A DNA stretch of 59,106 nucleotides from an uncultured Clostridia bacterium (GTDB lineage: Bacteria > Bacillota > Clostridia > Christensenellales > Pumilibacteraceae): assembly GCA_944363615.1 (NCBI GenBank), contig CALVUQ010000007.1, forward strand, positions 1-59,106. Direction: 5' to 3'. The notes beneath the pieces were generated by a model. The model made no database searches. It saw only the letters and a program-made list of their open reading frames with translations, and was not told the origin of the DNA. Shown piece by piece: positions 9,216 to 17,151 of this stretch. Both the position numbers and the translations under genes were made by a program. Each line of letters starts with the position of its first letter. Position 1 is the first letter of the stretch.

Positions 9216-10771
9216 TCCGATTTATTCTCCGTGTCGGACGATTTTATGTTTTTCTCCTCGATGGTCAATATACTTTCTTCCTCTACGCTTACGGAATCCT
9301 TAAGCGTATCCGACGCTTCTGGGATTACGACTTCGTTTTTGGCGGAGTTGCCGTCGATAAGGCTGTCTTTTGCGACGATTGCTTCCGCCCGAGCAGACAG
9401 CAACACTTCGCGTTTATGCAATATACCCTTGAACGAAAGAAGAAACGCCAGGCCGGTAACGGTTCCCGCAGTAAGGTCGGTTACGCCTTCGGCAAGGAAG
9501 ATGCCTTTTACGTCGAAAAAAAGCGGCAGCAAAAACGTCAACGGTATAAGCAGTATGACTTTTCTCAGAAGTGCCAGGAACATCGATATCTTTGCCTGGC
9601 CAAGCGCCAGAAAAGCGTTCTGAAGTGCGAACTGAGCGCAAAACATTATGGAACCCATCATAAACAGCGGCATGTATGTGTTTACTATGGCTGTTACTTC
9701 CGCGCTTGCCGAGAATATGGACGCGTAAATAAAGGGTACGGTAAGACAGGACAGCCATACTATAAGGCAGACGGTAAGCGCCGTTAAAAACAGATATTTT
9801 ACCGTTTTTTTAACGCGCTCCATGTTTCCCGCTCCGTAATTGTAGGAAACCAGCGGCTGTGCGCCCGTACCCAGTCCGTTAAGGGGAAGAGAGATAACCT
9901 GCATTACGCTCATCATGATCGTAAGCGCCGCGGTGTAGTCTTTGGAGCCGCCCGTATATGCGCGCAGCTGCACGTTAAAAACGATTTGCACCGCGCTTTC
10001 CGTCGCCTGCATTATGAAAGGCGTTATTCCAAGTGCCAGCATGGGCAGAAAGACGGACGGCTTTAATTTGAAGAAAGACGGTCTTAGCTTTATGGACGTG
10101 CGTTTCGACGTAAAGAACAGTACTACACATACGCACGAAACCGCTTGCGAAAGTATGGTGGCAAGAGCGGCGCCCCTTACGCCCATGTTAAACGCGAAAA
10201 TAAAAAGCGGGTCAAGCGCTATGTTAAGGACGGCGCCAATCGCCACTGTTATCATGGAGGTGAAGGCAAGCCCCTGCGTGGATATAAACGGGTTAAGCCC
10301 AAGCGCCAGCATTACGAAAACAGTGCCTATCGCGTAAATCCTGAGATATGCGTCCGCGTAGGGAAGGCTGGAATCGGGCGAGCCGAACATCACCAGAAGC
10401 TGTCGGGAAAATATCAGCAAAACAACGGTCAGCGCTATGCCGAAAATAAGCAGAAGTATTACGCCGTTATTGAATATTTTTTCCGCATCTTCGCGCCTTT
10501 TTTCGCCCATACGTATGGCGGCAAGCGGAGCTCCGCCCATGCCTATCAAAGCGCTGAATGCCGACACGATAAGTATTATCGGAAAACATACTCCCAATCC
10601 CGCAAGCGCGTCCGTGCCTATGACGTCGATTCTCCCTACGTATACGCGGTCGATAAGGTTGTAAAGCATGTTTATAATTTGTGCGGCTACTGCAGGCAAG
10701 GCAAGTTTTGCAAGCAACTTACCCACAGACCCGCTTCCCAAGTCGGGTTTTTTTGTTTCTGAAATGTTCAT
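9212..10771 (-). CDS. MATE family multidrug/metabolite efflux transporter
   Basis: Inner-membrane Na+ or H+ antiporter, 519 residues with about 12 membrane segments in two halves. It begins LGSGSVGKLLAKLALPAVAAQIINMLYNLIDRVYVG and contains GLGVCFPIILIVSAFS, both typical of the DinF/NorM-like clostridial branch. The last ~65 residues form an acidic, Ser/Glu-rich hydrophilic tail not common in the family. It is the first gene of the minus-strand operon MATE-ybaK-rqcP-ispDF, preceded by a clear promoter. Its substrate is unknown. Confidence 0.9.
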   Translation of the reverse strand: MNISETKKPDLGSGSVGKLLAKLALPAVAAQIINMLYNLIDRVYVGRIDVIGTDALAGLGVCFPIILIVSAFSALIGMGGAPLAAIRMGEKRREDAEKIFNNGVILLLIFGIALTVVLLIFSRQLLVMFGSPDSSLPYADAYLRIYAIGTVFVMLALGLNPFISTQGLAFTSMITVAIGAVLNIALDPLFIFAFNMGVRGAALATILSQAVSCVCVVLFFTSKRTSIKLRPSFFKLKPSVFLPMLALGITPFIMQATESAVQIVFNVQLRAYTGGSKDYTAALTIMMSVMQVISLPLNGLGTGAQPLVSYNYGAGNMERVKKTVKYLFLTALTVCLIVWLSCLTVPFIYASIFSASAEVTAIVNTYMPLFMMGSIMFCAQFALQNAFLALGQAKISMFLALLRKVILLIPLTFLLPLFFDVKGIFLAEGVTDLTAGTVTGLAFLLSFKGILHKREVLLSARAEAIVAKDSLIDGNSAKNEVVIPEASDTLKDSVSVEEESILTIEEKNIKSSDTENKSE

Positions 10772-10833
10772 TTTGTCCGTTTATGTTCCGTTGTTTATTG
10801 CGTACTTTTTTATATACGCGCGATTTATTATCT

Positions 10834-10862
10834 ATTTTACCACATTGCAAGACTTTTTTCAA
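10834..10862 (-). promoter_or_regulatory. Promoter of the MATE-ybaK-rqcP-ispDF operon
   Basis: On the minus strand: TTGAAA (10857-10862), a 17-nt spacer, TAAAAT (10834-10839). Confidence 0.6.
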
Positions 10863-10869
10863 CAATAAT

Positions 10870-11160
10870 CCGTTAGATTTGAAAATTTCAAAAACCGTAA
10901 CTTTATTTTAATCAAAAACAAACCCGATTTAAGTTTTAATGATTTTTCTATGACATCATAAAAATGTAAGATTATATTTTATCATTTTACCTATACATCA
11001 AATTTAATCGGTTAGTTGATATGTTTCTTGTTTTCGATATATCAGTTAATATAAAATATTTATAATGTATATGTTTACAGCTCCATATTGACAATATACC
11101 AGAAATAAAAGTTTACACAAAGTTTATTAATTATTATAATTTATAAAAAATTAGTATCAA
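10870..11160. other. AT-rich intergenic stretch without recognisable genes
   Basis: About 290 bp, clearly richer in A and T than the surrounding DNA, between the MATE promoter and the tRNA repeat array. No convincing reading frame, RNA fold or repeat was seen on either strand. It could be eroded DNA. Confidence 0.5.
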
Positions 11161-11167
11161 CTTGAGT

Positions 11168-11251
11168 CCACCTTATACTCGCTGACGCTCGTGGCGTTCG
11201 CTCGTTCCTCGCTCGGATAGCAGTGTGGTGAACCGGCTGAGCTACATTCCT
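11168..11251 (-). repeat. Degenerate tRNA-Ile-derived repeat, copy B
   Basis: 84 bp, differing from the copy at 11448-11531 at only three positions. On the minus strand it starts with the 5' acceptor strand and D-arm of the neighbouring tRNA-Ile but lacks five bases (AGAGC) of the D-stem. It then has both strands of the anticodon stem separated by a ~50-nt insert built around repeated GAGCG motifs. There is no T-arm, so it cannot be a working tRNA. Confidence 0.8.
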
Positions 11252-11310
11252 ATAAGTAACAGTTATTAACTTTTGGTCACCTTATACTCGCTGACGGGTA
11301 AGAGACAAAG

Positions 11311-11344
11311 AAAAAAGACGGCGCGTTTTTCGTACCGTCTTTTT
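11311..11344 (-). terminator. Terminator after tRNA-Ile
   Basis: On the minus strand AAAAAGACGG pairs with CCGTCTTTTT, ending in a T-run. It closes the tRNA-Ala/tRNA-Ile transcript just after the CCA end of tRNA-Ile. Confidence 0.75.
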
Positions 11345-11345
11345 G

Positions 11346-11422
11346 TGGTAGGAATGAGTGGACTCGAACCACCGACCCCCACCTTATCAGGGTGGTGCTC
11401 TAACCGGCTGAGCTACATTCCT
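11346..11422 (-). tRNA. tRNA-Ile (GAT)
   Basis: A complete cloverleaf reads on the minus strand: acceptor AGGAATG pairs with CATTCCT, the D-arm contains GCTCAGCCGGTTAGAGC, the anticodon stem CCACC/GGTGG encloses loop CTGATAA with anticodon GAT, and the T-loop is TTCGAGT. Discriminator A and an encoded CCA follow. 77 nt. It is flanked on both sides by degenerate copies of itself. Confidence 0.97.
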
Positions 11423-11447
11423 ATGAGTAACAGTTATTAACTTATGG

Positions 11448-11531
11448 CCACCTTATACTTGCTGACGCTCGTGGCGTTCGCTCGTTCCTCGCTCGGCTAG
11501 CAGGGTGGTGAACCGGCTGAGCTACATTCCT
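11448..11531 (-). repeat. Degenerate tRNA-Ile-derived repeat, copy A
   Basis: Same structure as 11168-11251: tRNA-Ile 5' half, anticodon stem opened by a ~50-nt GAGCG-rich insert, no T-arm. It lies between tRNA-Ala and tRNA-Ile and is probably co-transcribed with them. The ~25 bp that separate it from the intact tRNA-Ile (11423-11447) are also repeated next to copy B (11252-11276). Confidence 0.8.
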
Positions 11532-11612
11532 ATAGGTAATATAAAGAAATGTGGTTGTCGCTTAATCATTATACTTACGCGAAGGCTTAATCATGAGAAG
11601 CGATAAAAATTG

Positions 11613-11688
11613 TGGTGGAGGTTAGCGGGATCGAACCGCTGACCCCCTGCTTGCAGGGCAGGTGCTCTACCAGCTGAGCTAAACCCCC
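11613..11688 (-). tRNA. tRNA-Ala (TGC)
   Basis: Cloverleaf on the minus strand: acceptor GGGGGTT pairs with AACCTCC and includes the alanine identity pair G3-U70. The anticodon stem CCTGC/GCAGG holds loop CCTGCAA with anticodon TGC, the T-loop is TTCGATC, and a CCA end is encoded. 76 nt. Odd: loop position 33 reads C instead of the near-universal U. Confidence 0.96.
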
Positions 11689-11718
11689 ACAATGCTGTCA
11701 AAACGCGACAGCTTTATA

Positions 11719-11747
11719 ATGATATCAAATCGGCGTGTTTTTGTCAA
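11719..11747 (-). promoter_or_regulatory. Promoter of the tRNA-Ala/tRNA-Ile unit
   Basis: On the minus strand: TTGACA (11742-11747), a 17-nt spacer, TATCAT (11719-11724), about 30 bp before tRNA-Ala. Confidence 0.65.
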
Positions 11748-11766
11748 ACAAAATCCGTAAAGTTTT

Positions 11767-11794
11767 CAAAAAAATTTAACTTTCGACAGAAAGT
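11767..11794 (-). terminator. Terminator after mgsA
   Basis: On the minus strand ACTTTC-TGTC-GAAAGT forms a 6-bp hairpin, followed after four bases by a run of seven T. Confidence 0.6.
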
Positions 11795-11829
11795 CAGACA
11801 AAGAAAGGTTACAGAGAAAAGAATTGAGT

Positions 11830-12243
11830 TTATTTGCCCGAATAAAGGGGATTGATATTTTTTCTCCAATCGAGTTCGCCTCTGCCTACGGCGTTAAGCA
11901 TGACGGTGGAGGAGGCGAGGTTGGTGGCAAGCGGAATGTTCTGAACGTCGCAAAGTCTTAAAAGCGCGGAAACGTCGGGTTCGTGAGGTTGCGCGGTAAG
12001 CGGGTCGCGCAGAAAGATGACGAGATCCAGCTCGTTTGCGGCAATCATGGCGCCGATTTGCTGGTCGCCGCCCAGAGGACCGCTTTTCATGCGGATAATG
12101 TTAAGCCCGGTTTCGCCCATGACCAGCGTACCGGTAGTACCCGTGGCGAACAGAGTGTGTTTTGCCAACGTGTCCTTGTATTTTATCGCCAGTTCTATCA
12201 TGTCGTTTTTCTTTTTGTCGTGTGCAATAAGCGCGATGTTCAT
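11830..12243 (-). CDS. mgsA: Methylglyoxal synthase
   Basis: Converts dihydroxyacetone phosphate to methylglyoxal and phosphate, a bypass used when phosphate is short or sugar phosphates accumulate. The 137 residues carry the family motifs: [10 protein letters not shown] at the start, FATGTTG near 32, [14 protein letters not shown] near 54, [15 protein letters not shown] with the catalytic aspartate, and a late ATNLASS. AGGAG lies 6 nt before the ATG. It is transcribed alone behind its own promoter with a leader of about 125 nt. It fits a genome whose aldolases and kinases feed DHAP. Confidence 0.95.
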   Translation of the reverse strand: MNIALIAHDKKKNDMIELAIKYKDTLAKHTLFATGTTGTLVMGETGLNIIRMKSGPLGGDQQIGAMIAANELDLVIFLRDPLTAQPHEPDVSALLRLCDVQNIPLATNLASSTVMLNAVGRGELDWRKNINPLYSGK

Positions 12244-12376
12244 ATTTTTCTCCTGTGATAACGGTAATTGATTTTTATTGTTATGGGTTCGGCTTTAAGT
12301 ATCAGGGAAAGCTTACCGCAAAACGGTTGAGGATTAAGCGCAAAAAGCAAGCAAAATTTCTCGTCTACCGAAGTTT

Positions 12377-12405
12377 ATTTTAACACAGAATGGAGTTAAG
12401 GTCAA
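12377..12405 (-). promoter_or_regulatory. Promoter of mgsA
   Basis: On the minus strand: TTGACC (12400-12405), a 17-nt spacer, TAAAAT (12377-12382). The leader to the ATG holds a small ACCG/CGGT hairpin but no riboswitch that I recognise. Confidence 0.6.
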
Positions 12406-12469
12406 CGATCGGAAGCTGATTGCACGAAAGGTTATTGAAAAAACGGTTTATATAATCAAGCGGATAGGG

Positions 12470-13594
12470 TTATTTTGAAGGATTTAACGCCACATAGGGC
12501 AAAGAGTTTTCGGACTCGATATATTCCTCTGAAGCGGACAACGAAATTTTTCTGTTTCCCGAAAGAATTTCGCTTTTTTTAAGGTTGCGGAATCGGAAAA
12601 ACGGCATATCGTTAGCGGGTTCCAGATTTTTAAGCCTTGTGAAATCGGAAAAAACGACGTTTTCTCCGTTTGTTTCGGCGCAGACAAGCACCGTGTTGCG
12701 GTCAGTGGTTTTATAAAGCGTTATGTTTTCAAAAAGAATGTTTTTCAGGTTGCCCACTCCGTCAGGGTAGTCTTCGGGCTCGAAAATATGATCGCCCGCA
12801 TATCTTGTCGCATCAAGATTTAATCCCATTTCACGCACGCCGCAAGTAAGGTTTCTTACGGTGATGTTGCTTATCTCGCTTACGACGCTTAAAATTCTGA
12901 CGGCAGTCCAGCAGTCCTCTGCTTTGACGTTTTCCACCAGTACGTCGCTTATGGGGCCGTCCGTCATGCCGCGGTTATGACAGTACCAGTTGACGTCGTC
13001 GGCGTTAAAGGCGATTAGGTCGTCGTTAGTGCAGCCTTTTTTCGCGGTAATGTTTCTTATGACTCCGTGTCTGCATCCGCCGCCCACGTGAACGCCGTCC
13101 TGGCAGAGCGTAAGCAGATCGTCGGATATAAGAATGTCCGAAATCGTGAAATTAACGGTCTTTCCCAGTCTGAAATGATAAGACTCGGAGTTTTTAACCG
13201 TCATGTTTTTCAAAGTGAGATTTCTGACATTTATAAAACTGAATAAAAGTCCCTGACAGGGGCCGAGCCTCCAACTTTCTTTACGCGGGTTATGAGCGTT
13301 GTTGCCGTCCCAGGTGCCGCCTTCCACGGTAATATCCTCGTTGCCGTTTTCGTAATCGGCGTTGGTGACGGCGGCGCGTTTTTCCTGTCCCGTAAACTTA
13401 TCGTCCATGCAGAAAATAACCGCGTTTTCGTCGGCAGTTATTTTTCGGTGGGAGGGGATAAGTATCTCGTCGCCGATCAGCCATTTCCCCGCGGGAATAA
13501 ATATTTCATTTTCCGCCGCAAGAGCCGCGTTGATTGCGGGCGCGCAGTCGGTAATGCCGTCGCATTTGGCGCCGTAATTAAGTATACTTGTCAT
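12470..13594 (-). CDS. Glycoside hydrolase 28-like parallel beta-helix protein
   Basis: 374 residues with the N-terminal pectate-lyase-3 start (LNYGAKCDGITDCAPAINAAL) followed by repeated beta-helix rungs: LTLKNMTVKNSESYHFRL, FTISDILIS, DGVHVGGGCRHGVIRNITAKKG, DDLIAFNADD. The pattern resembles polygalacturonase-type active sites with paired aspartates. No signal peptide is visible, so it should act inside the cell, perhaps on short uronide oligomers. GGGAGG lies before the ATG. It stands alone between mgsA and proS. Family is fairly clear; substrate is not. Confidence 0.7.
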   Translation of the reverse strand: MTSILNYGAKCDGITDCAPAINAALAAENEIFIPAGKWLIGDEILIPSHRKITADENAVIFCMDDKFTGQEKRAAVTNADYENGNEDITVEGGTWDGNNAHNPRKESWRLGPCQGLLFSFINVRNLTLKNMTVKNSESYHFRLGKTVNFTISDILISDDLLTLCQDGVHVGGGCRHGVIRNITAKKGCTNDDLIAFNADDVNWYCHNRGMTDGPISDVLVENVKAEDCWTAVRILSVVSEISNITVRNLTCGVREMGLNLDATRYAGDHIFEPEDYPDGVGNLKNILFENITLYKTTDRNTVLVCAETNGENVVFSDFTRLKNLEPANDMPFFRFRNLKKSEILSGNRKISLSASEEYIESENSLPYVALNPSK

Positions 13595-13639
13595 AAAAAA
13601 TCCTAATCCTCCCTTTTACATGAAAATTGCGCGAAACAA

Positions 13640-13687
13640 TTAAAAAACCGCGCCTTATATAATAATGATATAACTTAAAGCGCGGTT
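13640..13687 (-). terminator. Terminator after proS
   Basis: On the minus strand AACCGCGC pairs with GCGCGGTT, with a second AT-rich dyad in the loop, followed by a T-rich tail. Confidence 0.7.
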
Positions 13688-13737
13688 ATACAAGAAATTT
13701 TTTTTATAAAACAAGCCAAAATTTTACTTAAACCCGA

Positions 13738-15177
13738 TCAGTACGCGCGGCCGAAGTAAATTTTCTTTTTCGCGGGCTTTCCGCAAACGACGCATTTGTC
13801 GCCGACGGGGGTCTGGTCGAAAGGCATATTGCGCGTAGTGACCTGCATTTCCGCCTTAAGCTTATCCTCGCACTCGCGGCAGCCGCACCACATGCCCAAA
13901 GCAAAGTTGCCCGTATCGACGGCTTCTTTAAGCTGATTGAGATTATTAACGGTTTTAATATGAGCGTTAGTGAAAGCAAGCGCTTTGTTGTACATGTTTT
14001 CGTGAATGTCTTTTAAAAGCGCGGGCATCTTTTCGGCAAGTCCCTCTATGGGCAAAGTGAATTTCTCGCCCGTTTTGTCACGGCGGGAGCAGGTTACCAC
14101 GCCGTTTTCGATGTCGCGGGGACCGATTTCGATGCGTACGGGTACGCCTTTCATTTCGTATTCGTTAAATTTCCAACCGGGGCTTGCGTCGCTGTTGTCC
14201 AGTTTCACGCGTATTCCGGCGTTTTTAAGCGCATTGAAAAGTTCCTGAGCTTTTTCGGTAACTCCGCCTTTAAACGCGGCAATGGGGATGATGACTGCCT
14301 GAACGGGCGCAACGTAGGGGGGGAGGCACAGTCCGCGTCTGTCTCCGTGCGCCATTATAAGCGCACCGATAAGGCGGGTGGATACGCCCCAGGAAGTCTG
14401 GTAAGGATTTTTGTGCGTGCCGTCTTTGTCGAGGAATTTGATGTCGAACGCCGCGGAAAAATTGGTGCCGAAGAAGTGGGTTGTGCCCGCCTGCAGGCTT
14501 TTGCCGTCCTGCATCATGGCTTCCATGGAATAGGTTTCCTGAGCGCCCGCGAATTTTTCCTTTTCGGATTTTTGCCCTATGAGAACGGGCATGGCAAGCA
14601 CGTTCTTGGCAAACTCCTCGTAAACCTTAAGCATTTTTATGGTTTCTTCCTTGGCTTCCGCTTCGGTGGCGTGCAAAGTGTGACCTTCCTGCCACAAGAA
14701 TTCGGAAGTACGCAAGAAAGGACGGGTGGTTTTTTCCCAGCGCACGACGTTGGCCCACTGGTTTATAAGCATGGGGAGATCGCGGTAGGATTGCACCCAT
14801 TTAGAATACATTTCGCAGATAATGGTTTCGCTGGTGGGGCGGACTACAAGCTTTTCGGCAAGTTCTTCGCCGCCTGCGTGTGTGACGACAGCCACCTCGG
14901 GGGCAAAGCCCTCCACGTGGTCCGCTTCTTTCATAAGATAACTGTAAGGGATAAACAGCGGGAAGTAAGCGTTTTCGTGCCCGGTGGCCTTAAAACGCGC
15001 GTCCAGTTCGCGCTGAATGTTTTCCCATATGGCGTATCCGTAAGGGCGGATAACCATTGTGCCCTTTACGGGACCGTAGTCCACAAGCTGAGTTTTGACG
15101 ACGACGTCAGTGTACCATTGCGCAAAATCGGTATCGATATCAGCTATTTCTTTGACGAATTCTCTTTCTTTAGCCAT
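13738..15177 (-). CDS. proS: Proline-tRNA ligase, eukaryote/archaea-like short form
   Basis: Charges tRNA(Pro). The 479-residue protein is the short type without the inserted editing domain. Class II motifs run directly through RPTSETIICEMYSKW near residue 113 and WEKTTRPFLRTSEFLWQEGHT near 147, then the anticodon-binding domain. A C-terminal zinc-type motif CGCRECEDK...CVVCGK follows and the chain ends in YFGRAY, as in the archaeal/eukaryotic group found in some Clostridia. Ribosome site TTGGAG precedes the ATG. Loss of cis-editing would make trans-editing enzymes such as YbaK more important. Confidence 0.95.
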   Translation of the reverse strand: MAKEREFVKEIADIDTDFAQWYTDVVVKTQLVDYGPVKGTMVIRPYGYAIWENIQRELDARFKATGHENAYFPLFIPYSYLMKEADHVEGFAPEVAVVTHAGGEELAEKLVVRPTSETIICEMYSKWVQSYRDLPMLINQWANVVRWEKTTRPFLRTSEFLWQEGHTLHATEAEAKEETIKMLKVYEEFAKNVLAMPVLIGQKSEKEKFAGAQETYSMEAMMQDGKSLQAGTTHFFGTNFSAAFDIKFLDKDGTHKNPYQTSWGVSTRLIGALIMAHGDRRGLCLPPYVAPVQAVIIPIAAFKGGVTEKAQELFNALKNAGIRVKLDNSDASPGWKFNEYEMKGVPVRIEIGPRDIENGVVTCSRRDKTGEKFTLPIEGLAEKMPALLKDIHENMYNKALAFTNAHIKTVNNLNQLKEAVDTGNFALGMWCGCRECEDKLKAEMQVTTRNMPFDQTPVGDKCVVCGKPAKKKIYFGRAY

Positions 15178-15208
15178 TAAATAAACGCTCCAAACGATTT
15201 ATGCGTTT

Positions 15209-15238
15209 ATTATAACCTTTTTTAAAGCCGTGTGTCAA
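15209..15238 (-). promoter_or_regulatory. Promoter of proS
   Basis: On the minus strand: TTGACA (15233-15238), an 18-nt spacer, TATAAT (15209-15214). The leader is about 25 nt, too short for a T-box. Confidence 0.7.
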
Positions 15239-15257
15239 ACGGAGAAGGGGTGGAAAT

Positions 15258-15512
15258 TCACAGAAAAACGACTATAAGCCATACGGCGATAAGCCCGGGT
15301 ACGCCTAAAAGACCGACCATAAGCGCGCTGACGGGATTAACGGGCAGCACAGCCACTTTGAATATCGACAATATCATAAGCGCGACAGCCCCGCCGAGAG
15401 AATTAAGAGCTATTCGGAAAAGTCCTTTCGTTTTAAGCGAAAACAAAGCGCCGATCAAAGACACCGTCAGAAAGCCTATAAGAAAAGACAGTACAAGTTC
15501 GAAAATTTCCAT
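15258..15512 (-). CDS. bofA: BofA family protein (pro-sigma-K processing regulator type)
   Basis: Small integral membrane protein of 84 residues with two or three hydrophobic segments and the family's C-terminal block NPVSALMVGLLGVPGLIAVWL. In Bacillus, BofA holds the SpoIVFB protease inactive at the forespore membrane; clostridial homologues occur in spore formers. GAGG lies 9 nt before the ATG. It sits just upstream of proS on the same strand and ends before that gene's promoter. No spoIVFB is in view. Confidence 0.75.
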   Translation of the reverse strand: MEIFELVLSFLIGFLTVSLIGALFSLKTKGLFRIALNSLGGAVALMILSIFKVAVLPVNPVSALMVGLLGVPGLIAVWLIVVFL

Positions 15513-15877
15513 GAGTTTGTCCTCGTAATATTTTATTCGCGGTTTATTGGTTATATTCGTTTTTATGTCTGAACTTTAAGGTATACGATGTACCGTATTC
15601 AAGAAAAATTTTACGAGATACAAATAAGTCACGGATTATACTGTTCTCTGTTTTTTTAAATGATTAAAAAGGCAGATAAACTTTTTATCCGAAAGAGGTT
15701 AAGAAAAATCCAACTAATTGGCCGTTTTTAAGTTTTGTTTAAAGGAAAAGGCTTAATATTTTTTCGCTCAAGGAAAAAACGCAAATCATATTTCATTCGT
15801 CAGTTTTTATAAATTGAGTTTTATGATTTTACAGGCGCGGATAAAAGCGTTTTGGGGTAACGCCGCGCTTAAACGGA

Positions 15878-15931
15878 TTGACAAAAGCACGCAATGCGTG
15901 TTACAATAACTTGGTATGAGCAAATATGCTC
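15878..15931 (+). promoter_or_regulatory. metK promoter with two embedded palindromes
   Basis: TTGACA (15878-15883), an 18-nt spacer, TACAAT (15902-15907). The spacer contains a perfect palindrome CACGCA-A-TGCGTG (15888-15900). A second one, GAGCA-AATA-TGCTC (15918-15931), covers the expected transcription start. A further GC-rich dyad lies upstream at about 15835-15870. The rest of 15513-15835 shows no gene and no SAM riboswitch that I could recognise. Confidence 0.6.
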
Positions 15932-15966
15932 TTTCCCGACGAAAGATATTAAAAGAAGGAATTGTT

Positions 15967-17151
15967 ATGGATAAAAAACGCTTTTTGTTTTCCAGTGAAT
16001 CAGTTACCGAGGGACACCCCGATAAAATCTGCGACCACATCGCGGACAAGGTGCTTGACGCCGCGCTTGCGGCAGACCCGCAAAGCCGTATCGCCTGCGA
16101 GGTTTGCTGTACCACGGGCCTTGTGCTTGTAATGGGCGAATTCACTACGGAAAGTTATATAGATATTCCCAAAATCGTGCGCGAAACGGTGAAAGAAGTG
16201 GGCTACACCGACGCGGCGTACGGTTTCGATTACAAGACCTGCGCGGTCATAACCAGCATTGATGAGCAGTCTCCCGACATTGCCATGGGCGTAAACAAGG
16301 CTCTTGAGGCGCGCGAAGGCTTTACCGACGCGGCATTCGACACGGGCGCGGGCGATCAGGGCATGATGTTCGGATATGCGTGCCGCGAAACGGAGGAGCT
16401 TATGCCCCTTCCCATTACGCTTGCCCATAAACTCACGAAAAAACTGAGCGAAGTCAGAAAATCGGGCGAAATAGATTACCTTCGTCCCGACGGAAAGGCT
16501 CAGGTCACCGTGGTTTACGAGGACGATAAGCCCGTCGCGGTGGACACCGTGGTGGTGTCGACTCAGCATAACCCGGGGGTAGACCGCAACAAGCTTGTGT
16601 CCGATATCGTGGACAAAGTGATCAAACCCGTAGTGACCGATAAATGGCTGACTCCCGATACCAAATATTACATCAATCCCACGGGTAATTTCGTAATAGG
16701 CGGGCCGCACGGCGACAGCGGACTTACGGGAAGAAAACTCATCGTCGACACTTACGGCGGAATGTGCCCTCACGGCGGCGGTTCCTTCAGTGGAAAAGAC
16801 CCCACGAAAGTGGACCGTTCGGCATGCTATTACGCGCGTTATGTGTGCAAAAACATCGTTGCCGCCGGTCTTGCCGAGCGTTGCCAGCTTCAGGTTGCCT
16901 ACGCGATCGGTAAGGCAAAGCCCGTTTCTCTGAACATCGAAACTTTCGGTACTTCCGCATATTCTTCGGACAAGCTTATAGATGCGGTCAATAAGGTTTT
17001 CGATTTCCGTCCCCATGCCATAATAGAAAGTCTGGGATTGAGAAAACCCATATACGCAGCTACGTCCAATTACGGTCATTTCGGCAATCCCGCTTTCGCC
17101 TGGGAAAAAGCCGATAAAGCCGACGCGCTTAAAAAGGCCGTAAAAGATTGA
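15967..17151 (+). CDS. metK: S-adenosylmethionine synthetase
   Basis: Makes SAM from methionine and ATP. The 394-residue protein has [14 protein letters not shown] at the start, [11 protein letters not shown] near residue 100, the [12 protein letters not shown] hexapeptide region near 120, and the [19 protein letters not shown] block near 262. Start at 15967 is chosen over an in-frame ATG at 15916 because AGAAGGA precedes it and the protein then begins as in other MetK sequences. It leads a long gene string and its stop overlaps the TTG start of recD2. Confidence 0.97.
   Translation: MDKKRFLFSSESVTEGHPDKICDHIADKVLDAALAADPQSRIACEVCCTTGLVLVMGEFTTESYIDIPKIVRETVKEVGYTDAAYGFDYKTCAVITSIDEQSPDIAMGVNKALEAREGFTDAAFDTGAGDQGMMFGYACRETEELMPLPITLAHKLTKKLSEVRKSGEIDYLRPDGKAQVTVVYEDDKPVAVDTVVVSTQHNPGVDRNKLVSDIVDKVIKPVVTDKWLTPDTKYYINPTGNFVIGGPHGDSGLTGRKLIVDTYGGMCPHGGGSFSGKDPTKVDRSACYYARYVCKNIVAAGLAERCQLQVAYAIGKAKPVSLNIETFGTSAYSSDKLIDAVNKVFDFRPHAIIESLGLRKPIYAATSNYGHFGNPAFAWEKADKADALKKAVKD

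Noticed and set aside
10870..11160. Mobile element or small genes in the AT-rich region
   Set aside because: No terminal repeats, target duplications or credible reading frames were seen.
15513..15880. SAM riboswitch before metK
   Set aside because: No conserved SAM-I core could be traced by eye and the promoter lies downstream of this region, so it would not be in the transcript.
16000..17079. Long open frame antisense to metK (359 codons); similar long antisense frames lie opposite glnS, alaS, the ROK kinase and iolB
   Set aside because: They mirror strongly biased codons of the real genes, have no motifs or ribosome sites, and the sense strands encode clear enzymes.
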